From Gimesia fumaroli (lineage in GTDB: Bacteria; Planctomycetota; Planctomycetia; Planctomycetales; Planctomycetaceae): DNA of 64,000 nt. The stretch is taken from the NCBI RefSeq assembly GCF_007754425.1, contig NZ_CP037452.1, positions 3,819,164 to 3,883,163 of the forward strand. Reading direction: 5' to 3'. The position numbers were made by a program, and so were the translations under genes. Positions 55,692 to 64,000 of the stretch are shown one piece after another (position 1 is the first letter of the stretch; each line of letters begins with the position of its first letter). The notes under the pieces are model-generated. The model was not told the origin of the DNA, made no database searches, and saw only the letters and a list, made by a program, of their open reading frames with translations.

Positions 55692-57461
55692 TTACTTTTC
55701 TGATTTTTTAATGCCAAATGTAGAAGTGAAGAACCCTTGATCATCGGGCACTGTGTATCCACCTGAAATCGGTAAATATTTTTGAATCACTTCGAATGAA
55801 GGCAACTTCGATAAATCAAGCCCTTGCAGATCGACGTTGTTGTCATTTTTTCTCATCAATTCATAGAGAGCATGAACCTGTGCGTCGGAATTCTGGTAAG
55901 TGATGATCGAGGTCTTTTCAGGGAAGTTCTCTGAAATTCGCTTGTAGTTATCACTATTGACCAGTGAACCAACGCCACGGTCTTTGCGTAATACATTTTC
56001 GATCTGCTTGACATCATTGGCAATGAAGAGCTGGTTTTCTGCGATACAGAATGCTGCATCGGTAGGAGAGCTCAGGATTGCTCCAGGAACTTCGTAGAGT
56101 GTCGTTCCCTGAAATTCGCGTGTCTGGCCAGGGAAGTCATCTCTGGCAGTCAGAGAGGCAACGACTTTCTGGAATGCATCAGAGTTTTTCAGACCGAACG
56201 CCACGGTAAACTGGCCAGACATTTTCGTCAGGTCCAATTGTTCGCCTTCAATCATTTCAGTGGCGACCTGAATTCGGCCACTCATGTTATCAACAATATC
56301 TTTTTTGATGTGAATTTTGGGACCTTCGGGTTTGTCAGCCATCTGATCAATGATTGCTGCCAGTGCGCCCGGTCGTCCTTGAAAACCATCAAACAAGGTT
56401 TCAATCGAATCATAAGCACCGCTGATGCTCCAGTTGATCGAGTAGTAGGTTGAAACTTTGTCTGATACCCAGACGGGTGGTTGCTGAGCAACAGCCGGGC
56501 ACTTAAACATATCGATAATACCGGAGGTCGGCATTTCGACATAGGTAAATGATTTAGAAATGGAATCATAATTTTTCGTGGCAAGATAAGTTGATCCCCC
56601 CACTGCTTTCAGATTGGTAATCCCCAATGCAGGAAGAAAACCCTGAACCATCCCCACTTGCGGATTGACGCGGCTGGCAACTCCCAGGATTGACTGCAGT
56701 GCCCCAATGGGATTCATATACCATTGCATCACAGCAGGAGCCGTTGGATCAGCACATTTTGTCTGGATGTACTGGTACTCTTTTTTACTGGCTAATGTGT
56801 TTTGTCCCTGACCATCCCACTTGGCTAAAACTGATTCCAGAATTTTGTCATCGTTTGAAGCAACAAATGTTTTGTCTTTGAGGAAGTAAGCAAATTTCTT
56901 TGCCAGAGGAACTTTGACAGGTGCTTGATCATCTTCGTCTGATTCAAAGGAAAACACAACGACTTTTGTTCCATCAACACTGCGAATGGAGCGTTGCGCA
57001 CCTTCTTTATCAAAACCTTCTGCAGCTTTTTCCAGGATCTTCTCCAGGATTTCGCCACTTTCGCCGTATTCCATCAGGGCCAGGCCGCCAAATTTCCCTT
57101 CGTCACTTTTGACAAAGGCAAGGCTGACTTCGCCGCTGGGGATACTCAGAACATTGCTCAGGCTCAAATCGGTTTCTGCTTCAAATTTTTCGGAGAATTT
57201 TTCGGTGAGCTTGATCAGATCTTTCTTAAGATCCGCAAATGCGGGATCGTGAGTCATCTGGCCCATGGAGCACTGGCTCCATTTATCGCCCAGTGTTTCT
57301 ACATCGGGGACTGAAAAGTAGAGCAGAGCATCAGCGGGGATACGTTGAGCTGCCTTGACTCTGTCTTGTGCAAAGCTGTCCTGAACCGTTGTCAGCAGGA
57401 ACATCGCCTGCATCAGCATTAAAGTGAAAAACAAAAGTGGCTTTCTCATTGGAGCCTTCAT
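55692..57461 (-). CDS. Secreted protein of unknown function, DUF3352-like
   Basis: 589 residues from the ATG at 57461; a second ATG at 57449 with AAGG 5 nt upstream is an alternative. The signal peptide is KPLLFFTLMLMQAMFLLTTV, ending SFAQD. The mature part starts AAQRIPADALLYFSVPDVETLGDKW, as do planctomycete DUF3352-like proteins, and contains repeated half-motifs such as FAYFLKDKTFVASND / AAFCIAENQLFIANDVKQIENVL and TTLYEVP, so it may be a duplicated fold. No catalytic residues can be named. A strong terminator follows. Confidence 0.68.
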   Translation of the reverse strand: MKAPMRKPLLFFTLMLMQAMFLLTTVQDSFAQDRVKAAQRIPADALLYFSVPDVETLGDKWSQCSMGQMTHDPAFADLKKDLIKLTEKFSEKFEAETDLSLSNVLSIPSGEVSLAFVKSDEGKFGGLALMEYGESGEILEKILEKAAEGFDKEGAQRSIRSVDGTKVVVFSFESDEDDQAPVKVPLAKKFAYFLKDKTFVASNDDKILESVLAKWDGQGQNTLASKKEYQYIQTKCADPTAPAVMQWYMNPIGALQSILGVASRVNPQVGMVQGFLPALGITNLKAVGGSTYLATKNYDSISKSFTYVEMPTSGIIDMFKCPAVAQQPPVWVSDKVSTYYSINWSISGAYDSIETLFDGFQGRPGALAAIIDQMADKPEGPKIHIKKDIVDNMSGRIQVATEMIEGEQLDLTKMSGQFTVAFGLKNSDAFQKVVASLTARDDFPGQTREFQGTTLYEVPGAILSSPTDAAFCIAENQLFIANDVKQIENVLRKDRGVGSLVNSDNYKRISENFPEKTSIITYQNSDAQVHALYELMRKNDNNVDLQGLDLSKLPSFEVIQKYLPISGGYTVPDDQGFFTSTFGIKKSEK

Positions 57462-57689
57462 TCTTTCTCTTTTCAAGAAGGGAATTTAAAAGACCGTCCG
57501 CTTGCTTCGACTAAAAGGCCCTGTCGAAACAAAAGAGCGCGACGATGATAAATACTGTTTATTTGTAGCATTTCTGTTTTTTCTGACAACCCCAACCTGC
57601 CCGGCATCCTGCTCAGGTGAAAAATATTGGCAAGAGAAGCTCATCAGGGAGTACCAGCCAAAACAGACTTTGGTTGCAAAAAATAACGC

Positions 57690-58649
57690 TTATTTTACAG
57701 AATCAACTGTTTTTCTACGGGGGGCATCAAAATAGCGATAACCTGTATTGGGACTCGTTTTATCGAATGCAAAGGCATCGCGGTTATCCAGAAAATGTTT
57801 CACATAGGTAATCGGAATCGCAAAGCCCAGGCCTTCTCCGAGAATCAACTTCATATTGGTCACGCCAATCACTTCCCCGCGCGAATTAAACAGCGGGCCG
57901 CCACTATTCCCCGGATTGATCTGGGTCGTCGTCTGGATATAGACAATCCCCTGCATGTTACGATTACGGGTACTGACGATCCCTCGTGAAACAGACCGTT
58001 CCAGCCCCAGTGGATTCCCGATTGCAAAGACTTCTTCACCTTCGCGCTGTTGGTCATTTTCCGCCAGATAGACGGTACGAAATGGGACATCCTTCTGGCG
58101 AGGAATGCGTAGTAATGCTAAATCAAAAAACGGGTTTAACGCCACAATCTCCACATCTTTAATTTGGCGGCGTTGAAACTCACCACTGGCAGTACGGTGA
58201 AATATGGTGACGGCGATACGAGTCTCTTTCTCGACAACATGGTAGTTCGTGACACAATATCCGCGATCATTGATAATAAAGCCGGAGCCCAGTCCACTCG
58301 GTGTCTGGACCAGTGTGACCGCTTCCCCATAGATTCGCGCCAGTTCCTTGATACTTTTAACCGGGAGTTCGGCAACAGAGTAAATTTTATCTTTACTCTT
58401 GGTAATCATTTTTTTGCCATCTGCAACGGGTTCGGATTTGGTCCGGGATCGAACCTGCTCAACGGGAATCCGCAAGACCTCGATTCCGATATCCACAAGT
58501 AAGTGCTTGTTGTTCTCTTTGAGAACATCACCCTGAATTTTGTGCCCGCTGACGAGCTCAATCCAATCTGCCTGAACCGAATTGCAGGTAGCCAGAATTA
58601 TAATTAACAAGCAGGTTCTCAGCCCTGTATGGCACCAGTTTTGTATCAT
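57690..58649 (-). CDS. HtrA-like serine protease without a PDZ domain
   Basis: 319 residues with a signal peptide (ending SVQAD). A short beta domain follows at about 28-70 ([28 protein letters not shown]). The trypsin-like domain has the triad His in [10 protein letters not shown], Asp in [11 protein letters not shown] and Ser in [11 protein letters not shown]. It ends soon after the protease core ([16 protein letters not shown]), with no PDZ domain, unlike the copy at 36164. Periplasmic protease; the substrate is unknown. AAGGA lies directly before the ATG and GAGAGGA a little upstream. It is not operonic with its neighbours as far as can be seen. Confidence 0.9.
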   Translation of the reverse strand: MIQNWCHTGLRTCLLIIILATCNSVQADWIELVSGHKIQGDVLKENNKHLLVDIGIEVLRIPVEQVRSRTKSEPVADGKKMITKSKDKIYSVAELPVKSIKELARIYGEAVTLVQTPSGLGSGFIINDRGYCVTNYHVVEKETRIAVTIFHRTASGEFQRRQIKDVEIVALNPFFDLALLRIPRQKDVPFRTVYLAENDQQREGEEVFAIGNPLGLERSVSRGIVSTRNRNMQGIVYIQTTTQINPGNSGGPLFNSRGEVIGVTNMKLILGEGLGFAIPITYVKHFLDNRDAFAFDKTSPNTGYRYFDAPRRKTVDSVK

Positions 58650-58725
58650 TCCTTCGATTTCCTCTCTGTGACTTGCTTGCTGGTATTGGTGTTTTGAGTC
58701 AGCAGTGACCTCACGTCGAATGGTT

Positions 58726-59832
58726 TTACTCTTTATATTCGCTATGGCATTCAGTGCAGGCTTTATAGACTCGTGTTAAGCCTTTATCGAATTCAGGGAA
58801 ATTGTCACTTTTTGCCGCAGCGACCATTTGCAGGCTGGCGTCTGCCATCGGGTTGGCATGATTCAGAAAACCTTCATCGTCAACATAACCATATCCCTCA
58901 GTCGTAATGATTTTCGAAATCGCTGCCAACAGGTGTGCTTCCTCAATCACTTTTTCTTTTTCTGATTTCAAAGCGTCTGCATTTCCGACATTTGATTTCA
59001 GCCATTTGGAGGCAATGTCGGCGCGTTTCATCAAATCGCCCATCGAAGCGACTTCAGAGAGAGGTTTCTTTTCATCTGCATCCGCAATACCGGCTGGCAC
59101 GCTCCCATTTAAGATCACAATCATTTGTTCGTAGGGAACTTGAATTTCACGGAAAGATTTCGCGCCGCGTTTTAGTGGCTCTGCTGAAATACCGGCAGCC
59201 AGATCACGCAGATATTTGGCATTTTTTTTCCAGCCAACATCTTCCGGGTGTTCCGTAACGATCCCTGCCAGTGCAGCAAGAGTTGTGGTGAAGGTAGGGA
59301 TTTCCAGATAACTGTTGTTGTAAGTACCGACCGACTGCATATTTTTCGTCAGTCGATTGCGTATGTCTTTTACCTGGGATTCCAATACCGGCATCGGAAT
59401 GATCGTTTTCCAGTCAACTCCCCCTGCAGCAGGTGCTTCTGGATTCGCTGCTGGTTTCATTTTGCCGGCAGCGGGGGTTGTGGAATTTGCAGCGACCGTA
59501 TTACCGGGTAGTGCAACCGGGGTAACGGACTGATTATTACCGGCGACGGCTAATGGGTTATCAAACCAAACGTCATATGGGATGCCGTCAATCATTTTGC
59601 GGCCATCTTTTTTCTCTTCACTTTTTTGAGGTTGTGCTTGCGCCGTCTGAGTAACGGGAGTCGTTGGCGCTGCAGCGGGAGCTGTGTTTGTTTGAGGCTG
59701 TGGCGCAGGTGTTGCCGGTGGTGTACTGCCACCGCAGCCTGTAAAGAGCAACAAAACAGACAGACAGGCATAAGACGCTGAAATTGACCACACGATTGGT
59801 TTCTGTTTCAACCGGTTTGCCGGCTCGTTCAT
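58726..59832 (-). CDS. Cytochrome c lipoprotein
   Basis: 368 residues. The N-terminal segment ends at a lipobox-like LLLFTGC (lipoprotein signal), then a long Pro/Ala/Thr/Gln-rich linker (to about residue 135). The C-terminal domain is all-helical and ends [15 protein letters not shown], one CXXCH haem motif close to the C-terminus, which is the arrangement of cytochrome c'/c-556-type four-helix bundles. It is probably a periplasmic, membrane-tethered electron carrier. ATG at 59832 has GAGGGAG upstream; an in-frame codon 15 nt earlier is unlikely. Confidence 0.78.
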   Translation of the reverse strand: MNEPANRLKQKPIVWSISASYACLSVLLLFTGCGGSTPPATPAPQPQTNTAPAAAPTTPVTQTAQAQPQKSEEKKDGRKMIDGIPYDVWFDNPLAVAGNNQSVTPVALPGNTVAANSTTPAAGKMKPAANPEAPAAGGVDWKTIIPMPVLESQVKDIRNRLTKNMQSVGTYNNSYLEIPTFTTTLAALAGIVTEHPEDVGWKKNAKYLRDLAAGISAEPLKRGAKSFREIQVPYEQMIVILNGSVPAGIADADEKKPLSEVASMGDLMKRADIASKWLKSNVGNADALKSEKEKVIEEAHLLAAISKIITTEGYGYVDDEGFLNHANPMADASLQMVAAAKSDNFPEFDKGLTRVYKACTECHSEYKE

Positions 59833-60401
59833 GGATATCTCCCTCAAGTCCTTGAAATTAAACCAATTAGATTATGTGTGATCTCAGCCGCTGATGCAAC
59901 TCCAGCTTACCTCATTTGTTTAAATCCTATTTTCGTGTTTCCTGTGACGTGTGGGGTACCTAAATTACCATTTTTCAAATATACCATGTGTCGAACAGTC
60001 GGAATTTGCACTTCGAATGACACAATTACTTGCAGTAAAAGAGCTTGAAATAGGATAGTGTAAAAATATTCCGATCGGGCGGTTCGGGGCTGTTTGACAG
60101 TTTGCGTAAAAAAAGTACGAACCAGCCTTGTCATCTCAAAGTTGACTTATTATCTCTGACCATTATCAGACTCGTAACTGATACCGGTTTTTCATTATCT
60201 AGCTCGAAAATATCAGCCGCCTGTTTCAGGTAGGTTATAATTTGGTGGTGGACAACCGCGAAAAAATCCCGACTATTCAATTGCCTGAATTTTAACATTC
60301 TGGAGAATGGCCAGGCACGTTGTCCGGGAGAGACCTTATTGATTTTTATCAATCCGCTACCTTCATGGAGTTCACCATGGTAGCAAAAGGAGTACACAGA
60401 G
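59833..60401. other. Intergenic region, divergent promoters
   Basis: About 570 bases upstream of both the minus-strand cytochrome lipoprotein and the plus-strand Cys-rich protein. Just before the ribosome site of the latter, CTACCTTCATGG ... CCATGGTAG (60357-60383) can fold into an imperfect hairpin. Short ORFs here lack ribosome sites and protein-like composition. Confidence 0.4.
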
Positions 60402-60872
60402 ATGAACAAGATTGTTTGTTACACATTGGGCATGATCGCCTTTACCGTTACGGCTGCTCAGGCACAAGGTCCTGCATTTGATTTGGGACAGGGTGTTTAT
60501 TTGAGTCAAACAACTGCAGCGCCCCCTGCGACTGCAATTGCACCTGAGCCGATGCCAGAGTTGCCACCCCAACCGTATTCGCATCATGCTGCTTCCCCCG
60601 CGATTCCGCTATTCGATTGTGTGAAATATAAGCGGCCTCGCAACATTGCCCCCTGCTCAAATCCGAAACTGGTCACCATTGTTGATCCTTGTGCTCCCAA
60701 ACACAGCTGTTGTGAGCCTGGGTGTGTTGCTGTAGAAATTTGTGCTCCAGCTTGTGCCTGCGAGTGTGTTCGCTGCAGTAAAGATGGCCATCGTAAAGTA
60801 TTTGATTATGGTAAATACAGCGTTGTGGTTGAATCACGACGTGGAAAAGTAACTGTGACTTATCGCAGTTAA
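60402..60872 (+). CDS. Secreted Cys-rich protein
   Basis: 156 residues with a signal peptide (about 1-20, ending AQAQG). A Pro/Ala-rich spacer precedes a Cys-rich region (about 68-126) with about 13 Cys, including KHSCCEPGC and CAPACACECVRCS. The last 30 residues are a basic beta-rich tail (RKVFDYGKYSVVVESRRGKVTVTYRS). No named family; it resembles other secreted Cys-rich planctomycete proteins, which may be disulfide-linked in the cell wall (inference). AAAGGAG lies 9 nt before the ATG, and a strong terminator follows. Confidence 0.75.
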   Translation: MNKIVCYTLGMIAFTVTAAQAQGPAFDLGQGVYLSQTTAAPPATAIAPEPMPELPPQPYSHHAASPAIPLFDCVKYKRPRNIAPCSNPKLVTIVDPCAPKHSCCEPGCVAVEICAPACACECVRCSKDGHRKVFDYGKYSVVVESRRGKVTVTYRS

Positions 60873-60903
60873 TTAAGAATTAAGTAGCTTCATCACAATT
60901 TTG

Positions 60904-60938
60904 AACAGCCGGAAACATTTCGTTTCTGGCTGTTTTTT
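60904..60938 (+). terminator. Terminator of the Cys-rich protein gene
   Basis: A 13-bp stem with one G-T wobble (AACAGCC-G-GAAAC with GTTTC-T-GGCTGTT) and a short loop, followed by TTTTTT. It is 32 nt after the stop. Confidence 0.92.
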
Positions 60939-61394
60939 TATGCGCTCTCTGAAAAGTGATTGCCTGCAGGTTTGAGTAGTTTCCGCTTGGCACAGATGAA
61001 AACCCTGACCGAAAATGAACACCCCGTGATCCCCTTTGATAGACACAGAAGCTGTTGTGATCTACTTTGAAGTGCCTGTGAAAGCAATCGATAGACGCGT
61101 TTTTCAACGCTAACCAGAGCTTCCTGCGAACAGGAGAATTTATAAATTGGTCTTGAATTCAGGCGTTTTTCAATCGTCTGCTCATGTTCGAGGTGAAGAG
61201 AACAGATTCAAACTGTTCAGGAAAACGGGGCTGATTGTAAGCTCTCTCACGCGCGCGACGCATGTGCGACATTTATAGGGCTCTGCTTCGGAGCGTCAAG
61301 CAGGTTCCGCCGTCCTTGAAAACAGGCGTATTTCGACTTCTTTTCAGAAAAACAGAGCCTTGAGTTTGTCAACCAGAAACCGTTTCGTCCCATC
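60939..61394. other. Intergenic region, nothing recognised
   Basis: About 455 bases between two convergent genes. A GC-alternating stretch near 61250-61265 (CACGCGCGCGACGC) is the only unusual feature. No ORF with a ribosome site or stable hairpin was found. Confidence 0.4.
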
Positions 61395-63374
61395 TTAAGC
61401 GACTGCAGCGAGAAATTTCGTCAACCAGATAATGGCACCCACGGCACACCAGGCCAGGATAAAGCCGCCGAGATCCTGAAATGTTGGTTTGGGAATTTCG
61501 ATATCTTTTGAATTGGGAAAGAGTTTCTTCCCGACCGGTTCCGGGTTCTCTGGAAGGGTACAGGGTGACTCGATGACTTCGTTCAGTTTGACGGGAGTAT
61601 GCATCAAATTATAGAAGTGGTCCAGTTTTTCCTGTGACTGGCGCGGAGTGAGAAAGCTGGCAATGATCCCACTGAGAACCGCCAGACTCATGAAAGAAAA
61701 CATCTGCCAGACGTCCCACATTTTGACGGAAGTACCATCGATCTTAAACATTAATTCCGGCAGCAGTCCTGATTGATGTAACCAGTCGGGATAGAAGGCA
61801 ACCACAATCCACGCCAGTATTCCGGTTGCCGTGGATACCCAGACGGAGATCACATTCCAGCGTCTCCAGACGATTCCAAACCAGAGGCTGATCCCGATAC
61901 AGGCGGGAGTTTTTACAATGACTTTCAAAGCCGCAATGATATCCGTAAACGTCGTCTGCAAAATGAGTGCAAGGATCACAATCACCAGCCCCGCGATACG
62001 CCCGACCCAGAGATAGTGTCGTTGCGAACGATTTTTTACCAAACTTTTTTTGTAGATGTTTTCGGTAAACAGGCCACTGGAGATAATCATCTGGGCGTCA
62101 CTGGTACTCATCACAGCCGCCAGCAACGAAGCGAGCAACAAACCAATCAGTCCCGGTGCGATCCGAGGTAGAATATCATGGGCCGCCATTCCAAAGAGAC
62201 GGTCGGCGAAATTACGATCAGTGGTCTCGATTTTCGCTTTCTCTTCCGCAGGTAAGTCGTGAAAATCGGGACTGGCCCGCATGATCAATGATTGATAAAT
62301 CGCCTGATCTGCAGGATCGGGGGATGTCTTCAGGGGGCTGCTGTCCCCCATGTACCAGATAATGCATGCCAGGCCGGTAAAGGTCCAGGCGACGGTACAA
62401 AAGCGTTTCAGAAAGTTACCCACTGTGAATCCGAAGCGGCCTTCGAATTCGGTCTTCCCTGCTCCACAGACGCCCATAATATGCGGTTGAATCACAATTC
62501 CCGCCAGTGCGGTGACTGATAACATAAAGACATAAAACGGGGTGATCGGCTCGCTGCCTAGTGTGGCGGCGATTTCCGGGCTGGCAATCAGATCCAGCAT
62601 ACCTGGTTTGAGCTCTGACTGGGGGTGGAGTTTGCCGAAGCCGCCGATCTCAAAAAAGACGAAGGGGAGTAGTAAAAAAGAGAAAATGATTGTCAGAATA
62701 CCCTGAATGAAGTCGGTGATAATCGCTGCGCCCAGCCCGCCCGCCATTCCATAGATGACGAACATGACGGTCACTGCCAGGATCGCATACTCATATCCTT
62801 GCAGTCGACGTTCTGTGATCTGAAATGTTTTCTCTTTCGCATCCCACTCAGCGGCAGGAACCATTATATTGGCTTGAATCGCCATGCGATCGAGTTCATT
62901 ACCCGTCAGGGCATCCACCATTTTTCCCGTGCCGAATAAACCGCCGGCGATAAACGTGATCGAGATCGCAATCCCATAGAAAGAATACAGAACAGCCGTG
63001 GGGCCATTAAACCGAGTTTCAAAGAAATCAGCAGTGGTCAACGCGCGCATGCGTCTCATGATCGGTGCGACGATCCAATAAAAGGGAGTCGCCCAGAGCC
63101 AGAGAAACTGCCACCAGATTCCCGCCAGACCGGCGCGCCAGGTTCCTGCCACCACACTGATGGCCTGTTCGCTACTTGTACCCGATCCAAAGGCAAAGAA
63201 CATCATGAAGACTTTGCCGAACCGGCGGCCGCCCATGAAGAAGTCGGTCATATCTTTTACTTTTTTGATTGACCACAGACCAATGGCAAGAATGACGACG
63301 AAGTACAAAGCCAGTACAATCCAGTCGGCAGGGTGAAGTCCCAGCCAGGCATTCTTTTCGGCAGCGAGTATCAT
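61395..63374 (-). CDS. Sodium:solute symporter family protein
   Basis: 659 residues from the ATG at 63374 (AGAGGA 7 nt upstream; the frame extends further but without a start signal). About 13-14 membrane helices. SSS-family features: DWIVLALYFVVILAIGLWS in helix 1, FFMGGRRFGKVFMMFFAFGSGTSSEQAI, GGLGAAIITDFIQGILTI (typical SSS block), and GLLLASLLAAVMSTSDAQMIISSGLFTENIY. Substrate unknown; sugars, inositol or amino acids are possible. A long periplasmic or cytoplasmic loop is at about 185-215. The gene is divergent from murD across a short promoter region. Confidence 0.9.
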   Translation of the reverse strand: MILAAEKNAWLGLHPADWIVLALYFVVILAIGLWSIKKVKDMTDFFMGGRRFGKVFMMFFAFGSGTSSEQAISVVAGTWRAGLAGIWWQFLWLWATPFYWIVAPIMRRMRALTTADFFETRFNGPTAVLYSFYGIAISITFIAGGLFGTGKMVDALTGNELDRMAIQANIMVPAAEWDAKEKTFQITERRLQGYEYAILAVTVMFVIYGMAGGLGAAIITDFIQGILTIIFSFLLLPFVFFEIGGFGKLHPQSELKPGMLDLIASPEIAATLGSEPITPFYVFMLSVTALAGIVIQPHIMGVCGAGKTEFEGRFGFTVGNFLKRFCTVAWTFTGLACIIWYMGDSSPLKTSPDPADQAIYQSLIMRASPDFHDLPAEEKAKIETTDRNFADRLFGMAAHDILPRIAPGLIGLLLASLLAAVMSTSDAQMIISSGLFTENIYKKSLVKNRSQRHYLWVGRIAGLVIVILALILQTTFTDIIAALKVIVKTPACIGISLWFGIVWRRWNVISVWVSTATGILAWIVVAFYPDWLHQSGLLPELMFKIDGTSVKMWDVWQMFSFMSLAVLSGIIASFLTPRQSQEKLDHFYNLMHTPVKLNEVIESPCTLPENPEPVGKKLFPNSKDIEIPKPTFQDLGGFILAWCAVGAIIWLTKFLAAVA

Positions 63375-63522
63375 TGACCGATCCTCTGAAAGAGGGATGA
63401 TTAATAAATTTAATTCCGAAATCAGACTACCGAGGATCGGCCTAATATGCAAACCTACTGATGCAAGGCCCCTCTGAATACCGTTATCAATTCATTGACT
63501 CGAGAAAGAGTCGCAATTCGTT

Positions 63523-64000
63523 ATGCCATTAAAACCATTTTTGATCCAAGATTTTGAATTGAAGGGACGTCTCATCACCCTGCTGGGATTAGGCCGGTTC
63601 GGTGGCGGGGTCGCTGCGGTCAGATATTTGGCGGCTCAAGGGGCACAGATTACGGTTATCGATGGCAAAGACGAAGCGTCACTTACCGATTCCCTGCAGC
63701 AGCTCGAAAGTCTATCTCAGGTCAAATATCAACTGGGAAGCGAGACACACGAACTGCCGAAAACCGATCTGCTGGTCGTCAACCCAGCGATTCCTCCCTG
63801 TCATCCCCTGCTGAAAAACGCAGAAGAGCTGCAAATTCCTGTGACGAGTGAAATGGAACTCTTCTGGCAGTTGAACCCCGCGCGAGTGATTGGCGTGACT
63901 GGGAGTAATGGAAAATCGACAACGACAGCCATGATTCATGCGATCATGCAAGCTTCAGGTGCCCGCTGCTGGTTGGGTGGAAACATCGGCATTAGCCTGC
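63523..64000 (+). CDS. murD: UDP-N-acetylmuramoyl-L-alanine--D-glutamate ligase (5' part)
   Basis: The window ends inside this gene, leaving 159 residues. N-terminal Rossmann-like domain LITLLGLGRFGGGVAAVRYLAAQGAQITVID; central-domain ATP site IGVTGSNGKSTTTAMIHAIM; then WLGGNIGISL. The order and the GxTGSNGKST motif fit MurD best among the Mur ligases (NPAIPP and SEMELFW are also MurD-like). Its presence indicates peptidoglycan synthesis. The remaining C-terminal domain is outside the window. Confidence 0.88.
   Translation, partial: MPLKPFLIQDFELKGRLITLLGLGRFGGGVAAVRYLAAQGAQITVIDGKDEASLTDSLQQLESLSQVKYQLGSETHELPKTDLLVVNPAIPPCHPLLKNAEELQIPVTSEMELFWQLNPARVIGVTGSNGKSTTTAMIHAIMQASGARCWLGGNIGISL

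Noticed and set aside
57502..57735. Plus-strand ORF of 77 codons between the DUF3352-like and protease genes
   Set aside because: It begins inside the promoter region, overlaps the protease 3' end on the other strand, has no ribosome site and has no protein-like pattern beyond one hydrophobic stretch.
60131..60409. Minus-strand ORF of 92 codons upstream of the Cys-rich protein gene
   Set aside because: It covers the promoter and ribosome site of the plus-strand gene and has random composition and no ribosome site.

Overview
The window reads as a planctomycete chromosome, most likely Planctomycetaceae and Gimesia-like. This is an inference from gene content: two gene pairs of the planctomycete-specific cytochrome/DUF1549/DUF1553 and DUF1501 families, secreted Cys-rich proteins, an EF-hand repeat protein, a Ser/Thr kinase with an N-terminal zinc ribbon, and many secreted proteins known only from this phylum. 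I see no rRNA, tRNA, CRISPR array, insertion sequence or prophage. Base composition looks even throughout, so this appears to be core chromosome rather than an island.

Layout. 1-3405 (minus): cbb3 terminal oxidase operon, ccoNO fusion > ccoQ > single-haem ccoP > ccoG (cut by the window edge). 3819-4952: a Cys-rich outer-membrane-type protein. 5090-9415 (minus): a cytochrome/DUF1549/DUF1553 protein followed by a DUF1501 protein. 9675-16285 (minus): a six-gene run led by an ECF sigma factor and a membrane-anchored putative anti-sigma protein, followed by a secreted coiled-coil protein, a second DUF1549/1553 protein, a second DUF1501 protein and a small LTxxQ-like periplasmic protein. 16647-17687: a Cys-rich alpha/beta hydrolase.

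18068-27247 (minus) is a complete nitrate assimilation operon: narK-type transporter > NirBD fusion nitrite reductase > FAD/NAD reductase > fused DmsB/DmsC-like Fe-S membrane protein > molybdopterin nitrate reductase. Upstream lies an exact -24/-12 sigma-54 promoter element (27602-27616), with a nested dyad 5' of it and a roughly 340-nt leader that carries a possible 35-codon ORF and a 14-bp palindrome. nadA follows at 27814-28803.

29007-41056: PIG-L deacetylase and a di-haem cytochrome; a CPBP membrane protease whose N-terminal coding part is put out of frame by a perfect 20-bp tandem duplication; a Ser/Thr kinase; a possible small ORF; rpmA; an HtrA protease; phosphofructokinase; and a lipoprotein built of five NTF2-like repeats. 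41456-55499: a 1239-residue glycosidase-like protein, a ThDP 2-oxoacid decarboxylase with a histone-H1-like tail, two small lipoproteins sharing a motif, a GspE-family protein that has lost every ATPase motif, dapA, a beta-hydroxyacid dehydrogenase, a phospholipase-A2-like secreted protein, a class IV aminotransferase, a PmtA-like methyltransferase, and an EF-hand protein with an exact 100-residue internal duplication. 55692-64000: a DUF3352-like secreted protein, a PDZ-less HtrA protease, a cytochrome lipoprotein, a Cys-rich secreted protein, a sodium:solute symporter, and the 5' part of murD.

The strongest leads are the sigma-54 control region of the nitrate operon, the 20-bp frameshifting duplication, the motif-less GspE protein, the five-repeat lipoprotein, and the sigma-factor-led DUF1549/1553/1501 cassette.
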